Source: Faucicola sp048551375 (GTDB lineage Bacteria > Pseudomonadota > Gammaproteobacteria > Pseudomonadales > Moraxellaceae). Taken from it: 64,000 nt of DNA. Numbering within the stretch: the stretch's first letter is position 1; the number at the start of each line of letters is the position of its first letter. Made by a program: the position numbers and the translations under genes. The notes beneath the pieces were generated by a model. That model saw only the letters and a list, made by a program, of their open reading frames with translations, was not told where the DNA came from and made no database searches. The DNA lies in NCBI RefSeq assembly GCF_048551375.1, contig NZ_JBLYZJ010000001.1, forward strand, positions 124,001 to 188,000, read 5' to 3'. Positions 17,542-27,018 of this stretch are shown here, piece after piece.

Positions 17542-20307
17542 TTATTCCTTTTCCTCATGGTGTTTTTCTGCCCACACTTCCAATCTACGTTCAATTTGAC
17601 CGTATAAGGTGGCTTTTTTGTAGCGTCCTTTTTTGGTGGTGTCATCAATCGCCACGCCAGTCAGTAATGCCAATGCTTCATTGACGTGTTCTACGGCATA
17701 GATGGTAAACTCGCCTTTTTTGACACTCTCGACAATATCTTGGCGAAGCATGAGTTGGGTCAAGTTGGCTTTGGGCATGATGACCCCTTGCACGTTTTGC
17801 TGGTCTTTACCTGTCAAGCCTTGTTCGACACAGGCATCATAAAACCCTGCAATTTTGGCATTGATACCGCCCACGGCTTGTACTTGCCCAAATTGGTTCA
17901 TTGAGCCAGTGACCGCAAGGCTTTGTTTGATTGGCACTTGGGCAAGGGCGGAGAGCAAGGCACAGGTTTCGGCAATGGTGGCACTATCGCCATCAATACC
18001 GCCATAACTTTGCTCAAAGGCAAGTGAAGCCGTGAAGTTTAGTTCATTTTCTTCGGCAAATAACGCTCGCAAGTAGCTACTCATAATTAGCACGCCTTTG
18101 GCATGAATTGAGCCACCCAAGTCCACATCACGCTCAATATCAATGATATCGGCATGACCGTTACTAGCATGGACACTGGCGGTGAGTCGAGCAGGCATCC
18201 CAAATTCACTATCCGCATAGCTAATCACGGTCAAGGCGTTGACTTGCCCCACCGCTTCACCTGTGGTGCTGATAAGCTGTTGACCTTTTTCGAGTTCTTG
18301 CCAAAATAGCTGACGCAGATAACCAGAGCGGTATTGGATATCCTTGATAGCGTGTTTGACATGTTGGTCGGTCACGACAGCAGTCGGCTGTAGCAAGGCG
18401 TGGCGGTTGGCTTCGAGCAAGACTTGAGCCAGTCGGTCACTGTGTAGGCTGAGTTCGTTTTGGTCTTCGGCTTGTTCGCTCAAATAGTCAAGCAAACTGG
18501 CAAAGGCGGTATTGTCAAAGGTCAATAGCTCGTATTTGTTGACCATATCGGCGATTTTATTGACCATGGCGATTTCGTTGTCAAGTGTGCGGTCAACACG
18601 GTCATGGAAATCGGCTCGGATTTTGAATACCGCATTAAATTCTGGCTCAAAATCGAGCAAGTCATAATATAAATCAGGCTCACCCAGCAAAATCACTTTG
18701 ACATCCAGTCCAATCGCTTGTGGCTCAAGGCTGATACTGCCTGTGAGCGTCAGCATTTGCTCAAGGCTTGACATTTTGATTTGACGGCTTTGTAATGCAC
18801 GTTTTAACCCTTGCCACGCATAGGGATATTCGAGCAAGCTGTTGGCTTCAAGGATTAAAAAACCGCCATTGGCACGGTGCAATGAGCCAGCACGAATCAG
18901 ACTGACATCGGTGGAAATCGTACCAAGATGGGTGATTTGCTCAACATGACCGAGTAAATTCAAATGCGTTGGCAAATCCTCAAACACAATTGGTAGCCCT
19001 GTGTTCGGCTGATGGGTTGCCATGACATTGACAAAGTAGCGAGCAGGCACAGGCGAAAAATGACTGGGCAAAAATTCCTCGTCATCTTCATTGATAATGC
19101 GTTCGATATGTTTGACCACGTCATCATGGACTTGCTGTAAATACGTCATCACCTCTGGTAAATCGGCATAAGTTTCATACAACGGTGAAATCAGCGGTTT
19201 TAGCGTGCGTTTGGTCAAGGATTGGTGCAAGGCTTGCAAGGTATGATTGGCTTCATCCTCAATTTTTTCTAAGGCAATGGTGACAAGGCTTAGACGCTTT
19301 TGCATGTGGTTTTTATTTTGATAATTTGCCACCGCACTGGTGCTATCTGACAAGGCATGGCTATGCCCTTCATGTACGTCATGCGATTCGGTATCTCCAA
19401 TCACTTTTGATTGTGGATGCGGTGTATGAGATGACGCTTGCGACTGTTGTGATGAGGCAGTGGCTTGTTTTTTGGCGGTGACCGCTAGCGGACGCAATGA
19501 ATGCAATAAGGCTTGGCTATCATTGGCAGACACAGGCTCAAGGGTCGCATCAGCGAGGTTTTCCAAATCCTCAAATTTTGATTCAACAAAAATTGGCTTA
19601 TTATCTGACGGTCGCAAGGTCAATGCCAATGAGTATTGTTTACCTTCTTCATGCAGGGCATTAAAGGCTTGTTCTTCTCGTTGGCTGATTTCGTTTTTGA
19701 TGGCTTCGACTTTGCTTTGGTAATGCTCACTGCGAAAGCGTTGATTGAGTAGCTTTTTGGTGGTTAGCCAAAATTGTTTCATATCATCTGCCAAACGTTG
19801 CCCCATCCCTGCAGGCAAAGTGAGGGCGATGGGCTGGCGAGCATCAACAAAATTATGCACATACACCCAATCATTGGGCGTGGGGCGGTTGCTGGCGTGT
19901 TGCTTGAGCAAACGGTTGACCAAGGTGCGTTTACCCAGTCCATTTTCACCAGCCCCAAATACATGATAGCCATTGGCTTTGATATCAAGGGCGGTGGTCA
20001 AGGCTTGTACGGCACGTTGTTGCCCAAAATCTAAGGGGACAGCCTCACAGAGGTTGCTATCTTTGGGCAGTTGTTTGGGGTCGCTAATACGTTTAAGCTG
20101 ATTGGCAGACAAGGGGACAAGATTGGCTGAAAGCTTGCGAGGGACAGGCTGATGGCTGTTTTTTGGTTTGGTTGGTTTGATTTGTTTAATAGATTGACTC
20201 GTTTTTGGCATAGGTGCAGTGGGAGCTACAGGGGTAGTAGAGGTGTTATTAGTTGTTTTTTTGGGCGTAGGGGGTGAAATGGGGGTCGCTGTTGGGGTTG
20301 TTTTCAT
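17542..20307 (-). CDS. LonB-like ATP-dependent protease
   Basis: Lon-family protease of the LonB/YcbZ type, 921 residues. A Pro/Thr/Lys-rich disordered N-terminus covers about 1-60. The AAA+ region has Walker A GAGENGLGKRT (about 118-128), interrupted by a long helical insertion that includes a His-rich stretch (DVHEGHSHALSD). Sensor-like NGGFLILEANSLLEYP and LLGEPDLYYDLLDFEPEF follow. The C-terminal proteolytic domain has the Ser-Lys dyad: Ser775 in GIDGDSATIAE and Lys818 in VGGINAKIAGF, 43 residues apart as in canonical Lon. The N-terminus is longer than in Escherichia YcbZ. Substrates are unknown. Confidence 0.9.
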   Translation of the reverse strand: MKTTPTATPISPPTPKKTTNNTSTTPVAPTAPMPKTSQSIKQIKPTKPKNSHQPVPRKLSANLVPLSANQLKRISDPKQLPKDSNLCEAVPLDFGQQRAVQALTTALDIKANGYHVFGAGENGLGKRTLVNRLLKQHASNRPTPNDWVYVHNFVDARQPIALTLPAGMGQRLADDMKQFWLTTKKLLNQRFRSEHYQSKVEAIKNEISQREEQAFNALHEEGKQYSLALTLRPSDNKPIFVESKFEDLENLADATLEPVSANDSQALLHSLRPLAVTAKKQATASSQQSQASSHTPHPQSKVIGDTESHDVHEGHSHALSDSTSAVANYQNKNHMQKRLSLVTIALEKIEDEANHTLQALHQSLTKRTLKPLISPLYETYADLPEVMTYLQQVHDDVVKHIERIINEDDEEFLPSHFSPVPARYFVNVMATHQPNTGLPIVFEDLPTHLNLLGHVEQITHLGTISTDVSLIRAGSLHRANGGFLILEANSLLEYPYAWQGLKRALQSRQIKMSSLEQMLTLTGSISLEPQAIGLDVKVILLGEPDLYYDLLDFEPEFNAVFKIRADFHDRVDRTLDNEIAMVNKIADMVNKYELLTFDNTAFASLLDYLSEQAEDQNELSLHSDRLAQVLLEANRHALLQPTAVVTDQHVKHAIKDIQYRSGYLRQLFWQELEKGQQLISTTGEAVGQVNALTVISYADSEFGMPARLTASVHASNGHADIIDIERDVDLGGSIHAKGVLIMSSYLRALFAEENELNFTASLAFEQSYGGIDGDSATIAETCALLSALAQVPIKQSLAVTGSMNQFGQVQAVGGINAKIAGFYDACVEQGLTGKDQQNVQGVIMPKANLTQLMLRQDIVESVKKGEFTIYAVEHVNEALALLTGVAIDDTTKKGRYKKATLYGQIERRLEVWAEKHHEEKE

Positions 20308-20439
20308 AGTTTTGAATACACTTACTCAATGAGACGTGTTTATAGAATAATACCATAATGGAGCTAATAATAGGAAAAATCAATCTATTTTGGCATTGAG
20401 GCGGTTTGATTGGCTATTTATTGAACAATATTCGTTAAA

Positions 20440-20526
20440 TCTCCCCAAACCCCCTCTTTACAAAAAATGACACCCAACATAAACCATGCAAATTGTTGGG
20501 TATTACAAGCTCTACCCAACCTACAA
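20440..20526. repeat. Degenerate copy of the 16.7-kb repeat family
   Basis: It contains AAATCTCCCCAAACCCCCTC, like the inner hairpin at 16806, then a hairpin ACCCAACA...TGTTGGGT and the end TACCCAACCTACAAA, like the outer arm at 16976. It appears to be a deleted relative of the nested element. The rest of 20308-20554 shows no gene. Confidence 0.6.
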
Positions 20527-20554
20527 ATTGGTTGAATGCGTAAATCCTAGCATT

Positions 20555-21712
20555 TTAAGTTTTATCCCTTTTATCCCCTAACCATAATAAAATCAATAAA
20601 TTACTTGCCAAAATTACCGCCAATCCGCCCAAATAAGGACGCACATCGGCAAGGCTTGCTCCCATTTGATTGAGTAGCACCGAGGCATTCATCGCAGGGG
20701 TGCTAGGCAGTAGCCAACGAGCGTATTGCAAAAATTCTGGCAAATTATGGGCAGGGTACGGAACGCCAGACAAAAACATCATTGGCATTGAGCTGACCAC
20801 CAGTAATTGCATGGCTCGTTCACGCTCTTTAAACCACAATCCAATCACACAGCCTGCCGTCACCACGGTGGGGAAAAATAATGCCAATAGCCCCAATGAG
20901 CCGAGTAGGTTTTGGTTGCGAGGGTAGTCATTCAGCCGAAATACCACGCCATAATAAAAACAACCAAGGATAAAACCAATGCCTGAAATCGCCAAAATAC
21001 GAGCCAGCCATGTCTTAAAGGGGGCGTGATGGGTGCGTTGTTCTGCCCATGTGCCGACCAACATCGCAGTCCCCATTAAGAACATTTGTTGTAAAATCAA
21101 AATCGACACCGCAGGCACAATATAACTGCCATAGCCTTCAGTGGTGTTATATAAGGGATTAATCAGCAAACTCACAGGGGCGGTATTTTGGCTAGCGAGC
21201 GTTGCATAACTGCCTTGAGCGACATTTTTTTGGATGTCAATGCCTGCCGACACCGTGCCGACCACTTCCGAAAAGCCTGTTTGTACTTGTTTATTTAACA
21301 AAAAATAACTGGCGTTGCCCATGATACTGACTTTGGCGGTTTGGGCGGATTGGACGTGTTGGGCAAGTCCAGACGGTATCACCATATAGCCTGCGATTTG
21401 CTCTTGCCAAAGTAGCTGTTTGGCTTGGTTTTCATCGCTGACCACCCGAGGGGCAATGCGAGGGCTGGCATCGGCAAAGCTGATGATTTTTTGGGCAATC
21501 ACCGAATGGTCTTCGTCAATAATCGCCACAGGAATTTTATGCACCACTTCATTGCGGTAGGGCCAAGGGTAAAAAAAGCCATATAAAATCGGTGCAAATA
21601 CCAGCATCATCAACACGCCCTTATCTTGGGCGATGAGCTTAAAGGTTTGTAAAAATTGACCGATAAAAGTCGTTTTTTGTGTTGGATTATGTTGTGCCAT
21701 TTGCTCTGCCAT
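20555..21712 (-). CDS. ABC-2 type transporter permease (second of pair)
   Basis: Integral membrane export permease of the YhhJ/YbhR class, about 385 residues. One N-terminal membrane segment (GVLMMLVFAPILYGFFYPWP) is followed by a large periplasmic domain to about residue 185, then five membrane segments with the ABC-2 signature region (VVTAGCVIGLWFKERERAMQ, SSMPMMFLSGVPYPAHNLPE). ATG 21712 overlaps the upstream stop as TAATG, which indicates translational coupling and a 1:1 permease pair. It is last in the tolC-hlyD-permease-permease operon. No nucleotide-binding subunit is encoded nearby. Confidence 0.88.
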   Translation of the reverse strand: MAEQMAQHNPTQKTTFIGQFLQTFKLIAQDKGVLMMLVFAPILYGFFYPWPYRNEVVHKIPVAIIDEDHSVIAQKIISFADASPRIAPRVVSDENQAKQLLWQEQIAGYMVIPSGLAQHVQSAQTAKVSIMGNASYFLLNKQVQTGFSEVVGTVSAGIDIQKNVAQGSYATLASQNTAPVSLLINPLYNTTEGYGSYIVPAVSILILQQMFLMGTAMLVGTWAEQRTHHAPFKTWLARILAISGIGFILGCFYYGVVFRLNDYPRNQNLLGSLGLLALFFPTVVTAGCVIGLWFKERERAMQLLVVSSMPMMFLSGVPYPAHNLPEFLQYARWLLPSTPAMNASVLLNQMGASLADVRPYLGGLAVILASNLLILLWLGDKRDKT

Positions 21713-23073
21713 TAGCGTTGCCCCCAACGGTGAGGCGTTGCCAAGGCTCGCCGTGTCAATGCAATCGCCCATAACATCGCCAATGCCACCGCCACCATAA
21801 AGCCCAATACAATCGGTATCGCTAGGCTAGGTGGGGCGGACATTTCTAACTGGGGAATTTGAATGCGTAAATAATGGGTCAAAGGCAGGCAATCCGCCCA
21901 TTTTTTTGCCCCATCGCTCATGGCAATATAGGGAAAGGTCACCCCAGAAAACGCAAACGAAGGGGCGGCGATAAATGCCGTCATCGACAGCCCTTGGCGG
22001 TAAGAAAACGTGCCAAGCGTCACAATCAGCCCAAGCCAAAACGACAACATCATCAACAACAAAAAACCAGTATAGGTCACTAGCCACGCCCCTAGACTGA
22101 TGGGGTGCAACTGCATGGCTAAGGTCAATAACACCGCTCCCCATAACGTATAAGCCAACATTTGCCAAATAAACTTGCCGTTTAACCCTGCCATCAATAA
22201 CCAAAAGTTGGGCTTAGGCATGAGGATATCTGGGTGGGTTAGTGGGGGCGTTGTAGGCGTTGGTGATGTTGTGTTGGTCAAGTTATTACCTAAGTTATTG
22301 CCTAACAAATCATTGCCCAATAAGCCATTATTTAACAAGCCATTACCCAATAGGCACTGATACCAGTCATCAATGGTTTTATCTCGGATTTCTCGCCCTA
22401 AAGTCGAAGCCCCAATCACCATCGCCAAAATATGTAACAAAGCAGGAATTACGGTGACTGCCAAAAACTGTTGATAATTATTGGCACGGTTAAACAATCC
22501 TACCATTTGCGTTTGAATCGGATTAAATGTGGCTTTGGTTTGCTCGCTGTCTTGCCCTTTGGCGATTCGCCCTTGAATTTTTGCCCCTGCACTGTAGGTC
22601 AGCACCGCTGATTGTACGCCTTTTTGTATCATGCCAGAATGCGTGCCGTATTGGGCATTGACATTGAGTAAAATACGAGTGGGTTGTGCGGTCAAAAGTT
22701 GGGTGGCAAAATCACTGGGAATTTCAACAACGCCATACACTTGCCCTCGTTGAATGGCGTGCTGTGCCGAAGCGGTGTCCCAAAATTGTTGGGTCACTGC
22801 CACATCAGGGGTGCTGTCAATATAGCGAATCAAGGTCGCTGATTGTGGCGAGTGGCTATTATCCACGATGCCAATCGGAATATCGGTAATCATCCCTCGG
22901 CTAAAAATCCACCATACTAAAAAAGTGGTGATAAAAGGTAGCCAAAAAATCATCGCAAAATCAAACGGCTTTGCCATTAAAAATTGCCATTCTCGCTTGG
23001 CACTATAATAAAACGCTTGCCAAAACGCTAATAAGGCATTTTTTTGCGATGAGGATGAAGGAGTGCTGGTCAT
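21712..23073 (-). CDS. ABC-2 type transporter permease (first of pair)
   Basis: Export permease of 453 residues paired with the next gene. An N-terminal membrane segment (FDFAMIFWLPFITTFLVWWI) precedes a periplasmic domain (about 50-190) and five C-terminal membrane segments, with FAFSGVTFPYIAMSDGAKKW as the conserved loop. An unusual linker after DDWYQCLLGN (about residues 235-262) consists of repeated Gly/Leu/Asn units encoded by degenerate tandem DNA around 22283-22348; relatives lack such a stretch as far as I know. It starts nine bases after hlyD. Confidence 0.88.
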   Translation of the reverse strand: MTSTPSSSSQKNALLAFWQAFYYSAKREWQFLMAKPFDFAMIFWLPFITTFLVWWIFSRGMITDIPIGIVDNSHSPQSATLIRYIDSTPDVAVTQQFWDTASAQHAIQRGQVYGVVEIPSDFATQLLTAQPTRILLNVNAQYGTHSGMIQKGVQSAVLTYSAGAKIQGRIAKGQDSEQTKATFNPIQTQMVGLFNRANNYQQFLAVTVIPALLHILAMVIGASTLGREIRDKTIDDWYQCLLGNGLLNNGLLGNDLLGNNLGNNLTNTTSPTPTTPPLTHPDILMPKPNFWLLMAGLNGKFIWQMLAYTLWGAVLLTLAMQLHPISLGAWLVTYTGFLLLMMLSFWLGLIVTLGTFSYRQGLSMTAFIAAPSFAFSGVTFPYIAMSDGAKKWADCLPLTHYLRIQIPQLEMSAPPSLAIPIVLGFMVAVALAMLWAIALTRRALATPHRWGQR

Positions 23074-23082
23074 GGTGGCTGA

Positions 23083-24312
23083 TTATTTATTGGCAGTTGT
23101 GGCAGGCAAATTGACCAACACGCTCATGCCTTGACGCAATTTGCCATCGCTATGGGTCGGACGAGCCTTGACTTCAAAAGTTCGCATATCAAAACCATCT
23201 TGGGCGTTGGTGGGTCGCCACGTGGCAAAGTCGGACAGCACCGACACGGCATACACTTTGAATACCTGTTGGTAGGACTGACTAGCAGTGCTAAGGGCAG
23301 GGACTTGGGCGGTAAACTGGCTACCTACTGCAAAATGCCCAAGGTTATTTTCGGTGACGTTTAGCACGACCCATTGGTCATTGGGGTCAATCACGGTCAA
23401 TAGCGGTACGCCTTGCCCCACCACCGAGCCAACTTTGGCAATGATATTATCCACCGTACCTGTGATGGGGCTGGCGAGATTGGCTTCTTGTTGGGCGACT
23501 TGGGCTTCTTTGATTTTGGCATCAACTTGGGTCACTTGAGCAGTAGCGGTGTCAATGTCTTCTTGTCTTGCCCCTACTTCTGCCATGTCATATTGGGCTT
23601 TTGCCATGCTGGCTTTGTCACGACTGGCGATATAGTTGGTGTAGGCTTCATCTCGTTTTTGTTGCGACATCAAGCCCTCACTGGCAAGGCGGTTGATACG
23701 TTCATAAGTGACTTTGGCAAGGTCGGCGGCGGATTGGGCGGCTTGCCATTGGTATTTTGCCATTTCGACTTCTTGCGGTCTTGCCCCATGTTTGGCTTTA
23801 TCGAGTTGGCTTTGAGCCATTTGTTTGCCTGCTTGGGCTTGCTCCAGTCGAGCAGTGATTTCTGGGCTATCCATGTCTATCAGTTTTTGCCCAACTTGAA
23901 TGACATCGCCTTCTTTGATATGAATTTTACTAATTCGTCCTGCAACTTTTGAGGCGATGGGGGTTTGTTGGACTTCAATATGTCCTTGCAGGCTGATGGG
24001 AGCGACTTTTTGGGTTTGTTTGTCTTGCCATAAACCCCATACCACAAAGCCAATCAAGCCCAAAATAATCAAACTCAGCACGATTTTACGAATTAAGCCA
24101 GATTTTTTATTGACGGCTTGTTGCGGTTGAGCGGATTGTGGGTCAATAGATTGAGAAACAGGCGGTTCGGACGGTTTTTCTAAGCGTTGTTTTTCTAATA
24201 AAGGAGGCGTGGCTGACGTTGTATCGGATGTTGGTTTATCGGTGAGCAAGGCATCAATATTTGCCTCGTCCAAACGGTTGGGGGTAGGGTTGGGGGTGTC
24301 GGAATTGCTCAT
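23083..24312 (-). CDS. HlyD family periplasmic adaptor (membrane fusion protein)
   Basis: The adaptor linking inner-membrane permeases to a TolC-type channel, 409 residues. A Pro/Thr/Ser-rich cytoplasmic N-terminus (about 1-70) and one membrane segment (IVLSLIILGLIGFVVWGLW, about 76-95) come first. A lipoyl-like half motif (ISLQGHIEVQQTPIASKVAG, IKEGDVIQVGQKL), a long coiled-coil hairpin (about 150-270) and a beta-barrel (SPITGTVDNI, VGSVVGQGVPLLTV) follow. The organisation matches YbhG/YhiI-type adaptors. It sits 36 bases after the TolC-like gene. Confidence 0.92.
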   Translation of the reverse strand: MSNSDTPNPTPNRLDEANIDALLTDKPTSDTTSATPPLLEKQRLEKPSEPPVSQSIDPQSAQPQQAVNKKSGLIRKIVLSLIILGLIGFVVWGLWQDKQTQKVAPISLQGHIEVQQTPIASKVAGRISKIHIKEGDVIQVGQKLIDMDSPEITARLEQAQAGKQMAQSQLDKAKHGARPQEVEMAKYQWQAAQSAADLAKVTYERINRLASEGLMSQQKRDEAYTNYIASRDKASMAKAQYDMAEVGARQEDIDTATAQVTQVDAKIKEAQVAQQEANLASPITGTVDNIIAKVGSVVGQGVPLLTVIDPNDQWVVLNVTENNLGHFAVGSQFTAQVPALSTASQSYQQVFKVYAVSVLSDFATWRPTNAQDGFDMRTFEVKARPTHSDGKLRQGMSVLVNLPATTANK

Positions 24313-24348
24313 AGTCAGCCGTGTGGTTAATTAAAGGGGTTGTAAGTT

Positions 24349-25953
24349 CTAAGATTTTGCAAAAGGTGAAGCCAAACGCACGTCTGCTTGTTGGGCATAA
24401 TCATTAAATGCCAAAGGCGTGCCACAGCTTTGCATCAAGTCGGCAAGGGCTTGCACATAGTCATTCACCGCACGAGCTTGTTCGGTTTTGGCTTTTTCAA
24501 GATTAACCTCAGCTTGCATGACTTCCAGTGGCGTGTTGACCCCTTCCTTAAAGCCCAATCGCCGAAAGCGTAGCATTTCGCTGGCTAGGGCGATATTGTT
24601 GTTTAGGCTAAGGTAATTTTGTTGGGCGTTTTTAAGGGCTTGCCAGTTTTTTTGTACCAATAAATTGATATTATCCGCCATTTCGATTTGGCTAAATTCT
24701 GCTTGTTGCATTTGTGCCAAACTCGACTGGTTACTAGCTTCTCGGTCAATACCGCCCCATAATTTCCAATTGGCAGACACCCCAGCGATAAAACTTTGGT
24801 CATCGCTTGCCAGTTGTTGGCGACCAAATACCATCACATTGGGTTTATAGTTGGATTGGCTAAAGTCGTGCAGGGCTTTGGCTTGTTGGTATTTGGCAGT
24901 GACTTTGGCAAATGCAGGGTGATGTTGACGTGCTACATCTTGAAAATATGCCAAAGGCGGTAACGGTTTGGTATTGATAAATAAAGGCGTGGTCGGCTTG
25001 ACGGCGTGGTCACTACGAAGCAGACTTTGCAGGGCTTGCATGGCAAGCATCGCATCGTTTTGGGCTTTGCTATTTTCGTATTCGGCATTGGCAAGGGCGT
25101 TTTTGGCTTCAAGGCGTTCGACTTTGGCAATCAGCCCCACGTCCAACGCTCGTTGGGCGGCGTGGTCAGCTTGACGAATGGCGTTGAGGGCATCGCTTCG
25201 CAGATACAGTGCCATCAGTGCCATTTGGGTGTTAAAGTAGCGTTTGGTCAGACTGGTGTATTGCTCATCCAGCGACAAATTGGCATCGGCACGGCTTTCT
25301 TCGGTGCGTTGATTGAGTAAATCAGTAATGGCTTGGGTTTTTCCGCCATTATAAACCGACCAAAGTGCGGTAATATTCGCCCCAACATGGTTGCTTTTGA
25401 CATCCAAATTATAACTATCTGGAATGGGATTGGTTATCACGCTACCCAAATCAATCGGCAATGGATTGGGTAGGGGCAAAGGAATGGGCAAATTGCCCAA
25501 ACCATCATTCACGCCATTAGCAAGCTCGTCTTTAAGGCGAGTGGTGTCAATGTCCCTATCAAGGTGCAGATGGGTGGCACTTGCTCCGACATATACCACA
25601 GGTTTATTGAGGTTTTTGGTGGTGGTAGCCATTTTTTCACGGCTGACGATGGCTAACTGGTCGGCAGTGACTTTGGGCGATACCTGCAAAAAATACTGTT
25701 GGGCTTCGTCAAGCGACAAATAGCTTGGCATCGTTGGTGCGTTATGATTGGTATTTGGCGTTGGGTCAATCGCTGTTTGGTCGACTGCGGTTTGGTCAAG
25801 GGAAATCGCAATGGGCTGTGTGATTTGGGAATTGACAGGCTCAATATTGGGTAAGTCTTGAGCAAAAGCAGACATACAACAAGTCATATAACAGACAGGT
25901 GCAAGCAAAATTTGGGTAACAATAGGGGAAGCTGTAGCGGTGAATTTTGTCAT
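24349..25953 (-). CDS. TolC family outer membrane efflux protein
   Basis: Outer-membrane channel protein of about 534 residues in the OEP family. The signal sequence is IVTQILLAPVCYMTCCMSAFA. Two repeated OEP domains are visible: the first begins LSLDEAQQYFLQVSPKV and includes ALWSVYNGGKTQAI and the long helices LNQRTEESRADANLSLDEQY. The second includes SANWKLWGGIDREASNQS, the typical second-repeat motif. It is first of a four-gene efflux operon. ATG 25953 is chosen because it directly precedes the signal peptide; an upstream in-frame start at 26010 would add 19 untypical residues. Confidence 0.9.
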   Translation of the reverse strand: MTKFTATASPIVTQILLAPVCYMTCCMSAFAQDLPNIEPVNSQITQPIAISLDQTAVDQTAIDPTPNTNHNAPTMPSYLSLDEAQQYFLQVSPKVTADQLAIVSREKMATTTKNLNKPVVYVGASATHLHLDRDIDTTRLKDELANGVNDGLGNLPIPLPLPNPLPIDLGSVITNPIPDSYNLDVKSNHVGANITALWSVYNGGKTQAITDLLNQRTEESRADANLSLDEQYTSLTKRYFNTQMALMALYLRSDALNAIRQADHAAQRALDVGLIAKVERLEAKNALANAEYENSKAQNDAMLAMQALQSLLRSDHAVKPTTPLFINTKPLPPLAYFQDVARQHHPAFAKVTAKYQQAKALHDFSQSNYKPNVMVFGRQQLASDDQSFIAGVSANWKLWGGIDREASNQSSLAQMQQAEFSQIEMADNINLLVQKNWQALKNAQQNYLSLNNNIALASEMLRFRRLGFKEGVNTPLEVMQAEVNLEKAKTEQARAVNDYVQALADLMQSCGTPLAFNDYAQQADVRLASPFAKS

Positions 25954-26176
25954 TTTTCTTATAAATAAACCTGCGAAAATTTGGTTTAATTGTAGGGAGT
26001 ATCTGACCACTCGTCAAGCTGTTGGGGCTTGAAAAGTGTGACCTGTTAAACGCAAAGAAATCATTGCTTTAGTCAGCGTATTTGTGGTTTACACAGGTTT
26101 ACCAAAGCCCTATCAAGCGATAAACAAATACACAAAAACCGCCTATTTATCTGAAATTTAAAGGGTTACTATAACT

Positions 26177-26203
26177 TTGACTTCAAAAAAAGTCATTTAT
26201 ACT
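26177..26203 (+). promoter_or_regulatory. Candidate promoter of the glycine-zipper gene
   Basis: TTGACT (26177-26182) and TATACT (26198-26203) are 15 bases apart; TACTAA at 26200 would give 17. It lies about 60 bases before the start codon. The rest of 25954-26262 is AT-rich without other visible features. Confidence 0.4.
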
Positions 26204-26262
26204 AATTTCATATTTTAATAAATTTAACAATTCTGTTTTTCTAATTCATAAGGAATATTCTC

Positions 26263-26751
26263 ATGGTTAATAACAACGTAAATAACACTGACTTAAATCA
26301 AGACCCTATCACAGGTGAAGCAGGTTCACATCCAGTTGGTACAGCCACAGGTGGCGTGGGTGGTGCAGCATTGGGTGCAACTATCGGTGCAATTGGTGGT
26401 CCATTGGGTTCATTGATTGGCGGTGCAATTGGTGCAGTAGTCGGCGGTAAAGCAGGTCATGAAGTTGCTGAAGGTATCAACCCAACAGGCGAAGATACCT
26501 ACTGGCATGACAACTATACAACTTCTAGCTATTACAATAAAGATTATACCTATGAGAACGACTATCAACCTGCTTATGCGGTAGGTTATGCGAACCGTTC
26601 ACGTTATGACGCAAACACTCGCTTTGAAGATGTTGAAAGTGATTTAGAGCGTTCATGGAACGAAGTCAAAGGCGAATCTCGTATGCTTTGGGCAGACGCT
26701 CGTAACGCCGCTCGTGACGCATGGTATCGCATTACCCCAGAAAATCGCTAA
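26263..26751 (+). CDS. Glycine-zipper domain protein
   Basis: Small protein of 162 residues with a central glycine zipper: a hydrophobic run with G/A every third or fourth position (GGAALGATIGAIGGPLGSL, then IGGAIGAVVGGKAG), which predicts tightly packed membrane-inserting helices. No signal peptide. The C-terminal half is rich in Tyr, Asp, Asn and Arg (YWHDNYTTSSYYNKDY) and ends in helices with repeated Trp-Arg/Ala patterns. The ribosome binding site AAGGA lies ten bases before ATG. Related proteins are often abundant and stress-associated; that role is inferred. A terminator follows at 26864. Confidence 0.82.
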   Translation: MVNNNVNNTDLNQDPITGEAGSHPVGTATGGVGGAALGATIGAIGGPLGSLIGGAIGAVVGGKAGHEVAEGINPTGEDTYWHDNYTTSSYYNKDYTYENDYQPAYAVGYANRSRYDANTRFEDVESDLERSWNEVKGESRMLWADARNAARDAWYRITPENR

Positions 26752-26762
26752 TCACTTGTTTT

Positions 26763-26855
26763 TATAGTGAATTAAATTGGAAATAAGACTTTTAATGTTT
26801 TGGGCGTATGCAATACGCCCCTACAACAGCCCCTTATTTCTATTTTAAATTAGCA
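26763..26855. repeat. MITE-like repeat, family A, copy 1
   Basis: The left end TATAGTGAATTAAA (26763-26776) and central palindrome GGGCGTATGCAATACGCCC (26802-26820) are followed by CCTACAA, CTTATTTCTA and a decayed right arm TTTTAAATTAGC. The same order of blocks is present at 40635-40731 and 47650-47746. Confidence 0.75.
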
Positions 26856-26863
26856 TTTTTGAC

Positions 26864-26893
26864 AAAGCCAAGAAGCCATTCTTGGCTTTTTTT
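26864..26893 (+). terminator. Rho-independent terminator
   Basis: AAAGCCAAGAA pairs with TTCTTGGCTTT across a four-base loop, then a T run. It ends the glycine-zipper transcript, with the repeat in its 3' region. Confidence 0.85.
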
Positions 26894-27018
26894 GTTTTTA
26901 CAACTCAATATTCCTTTTGTGCATAATATTACCCTATAACACCATAAAAATTGGCATAACGGTGGTGGTACAATGACGGCTTAATTATTTTGTATATAAA
27001 GTAAGGAAATCCACCCCA

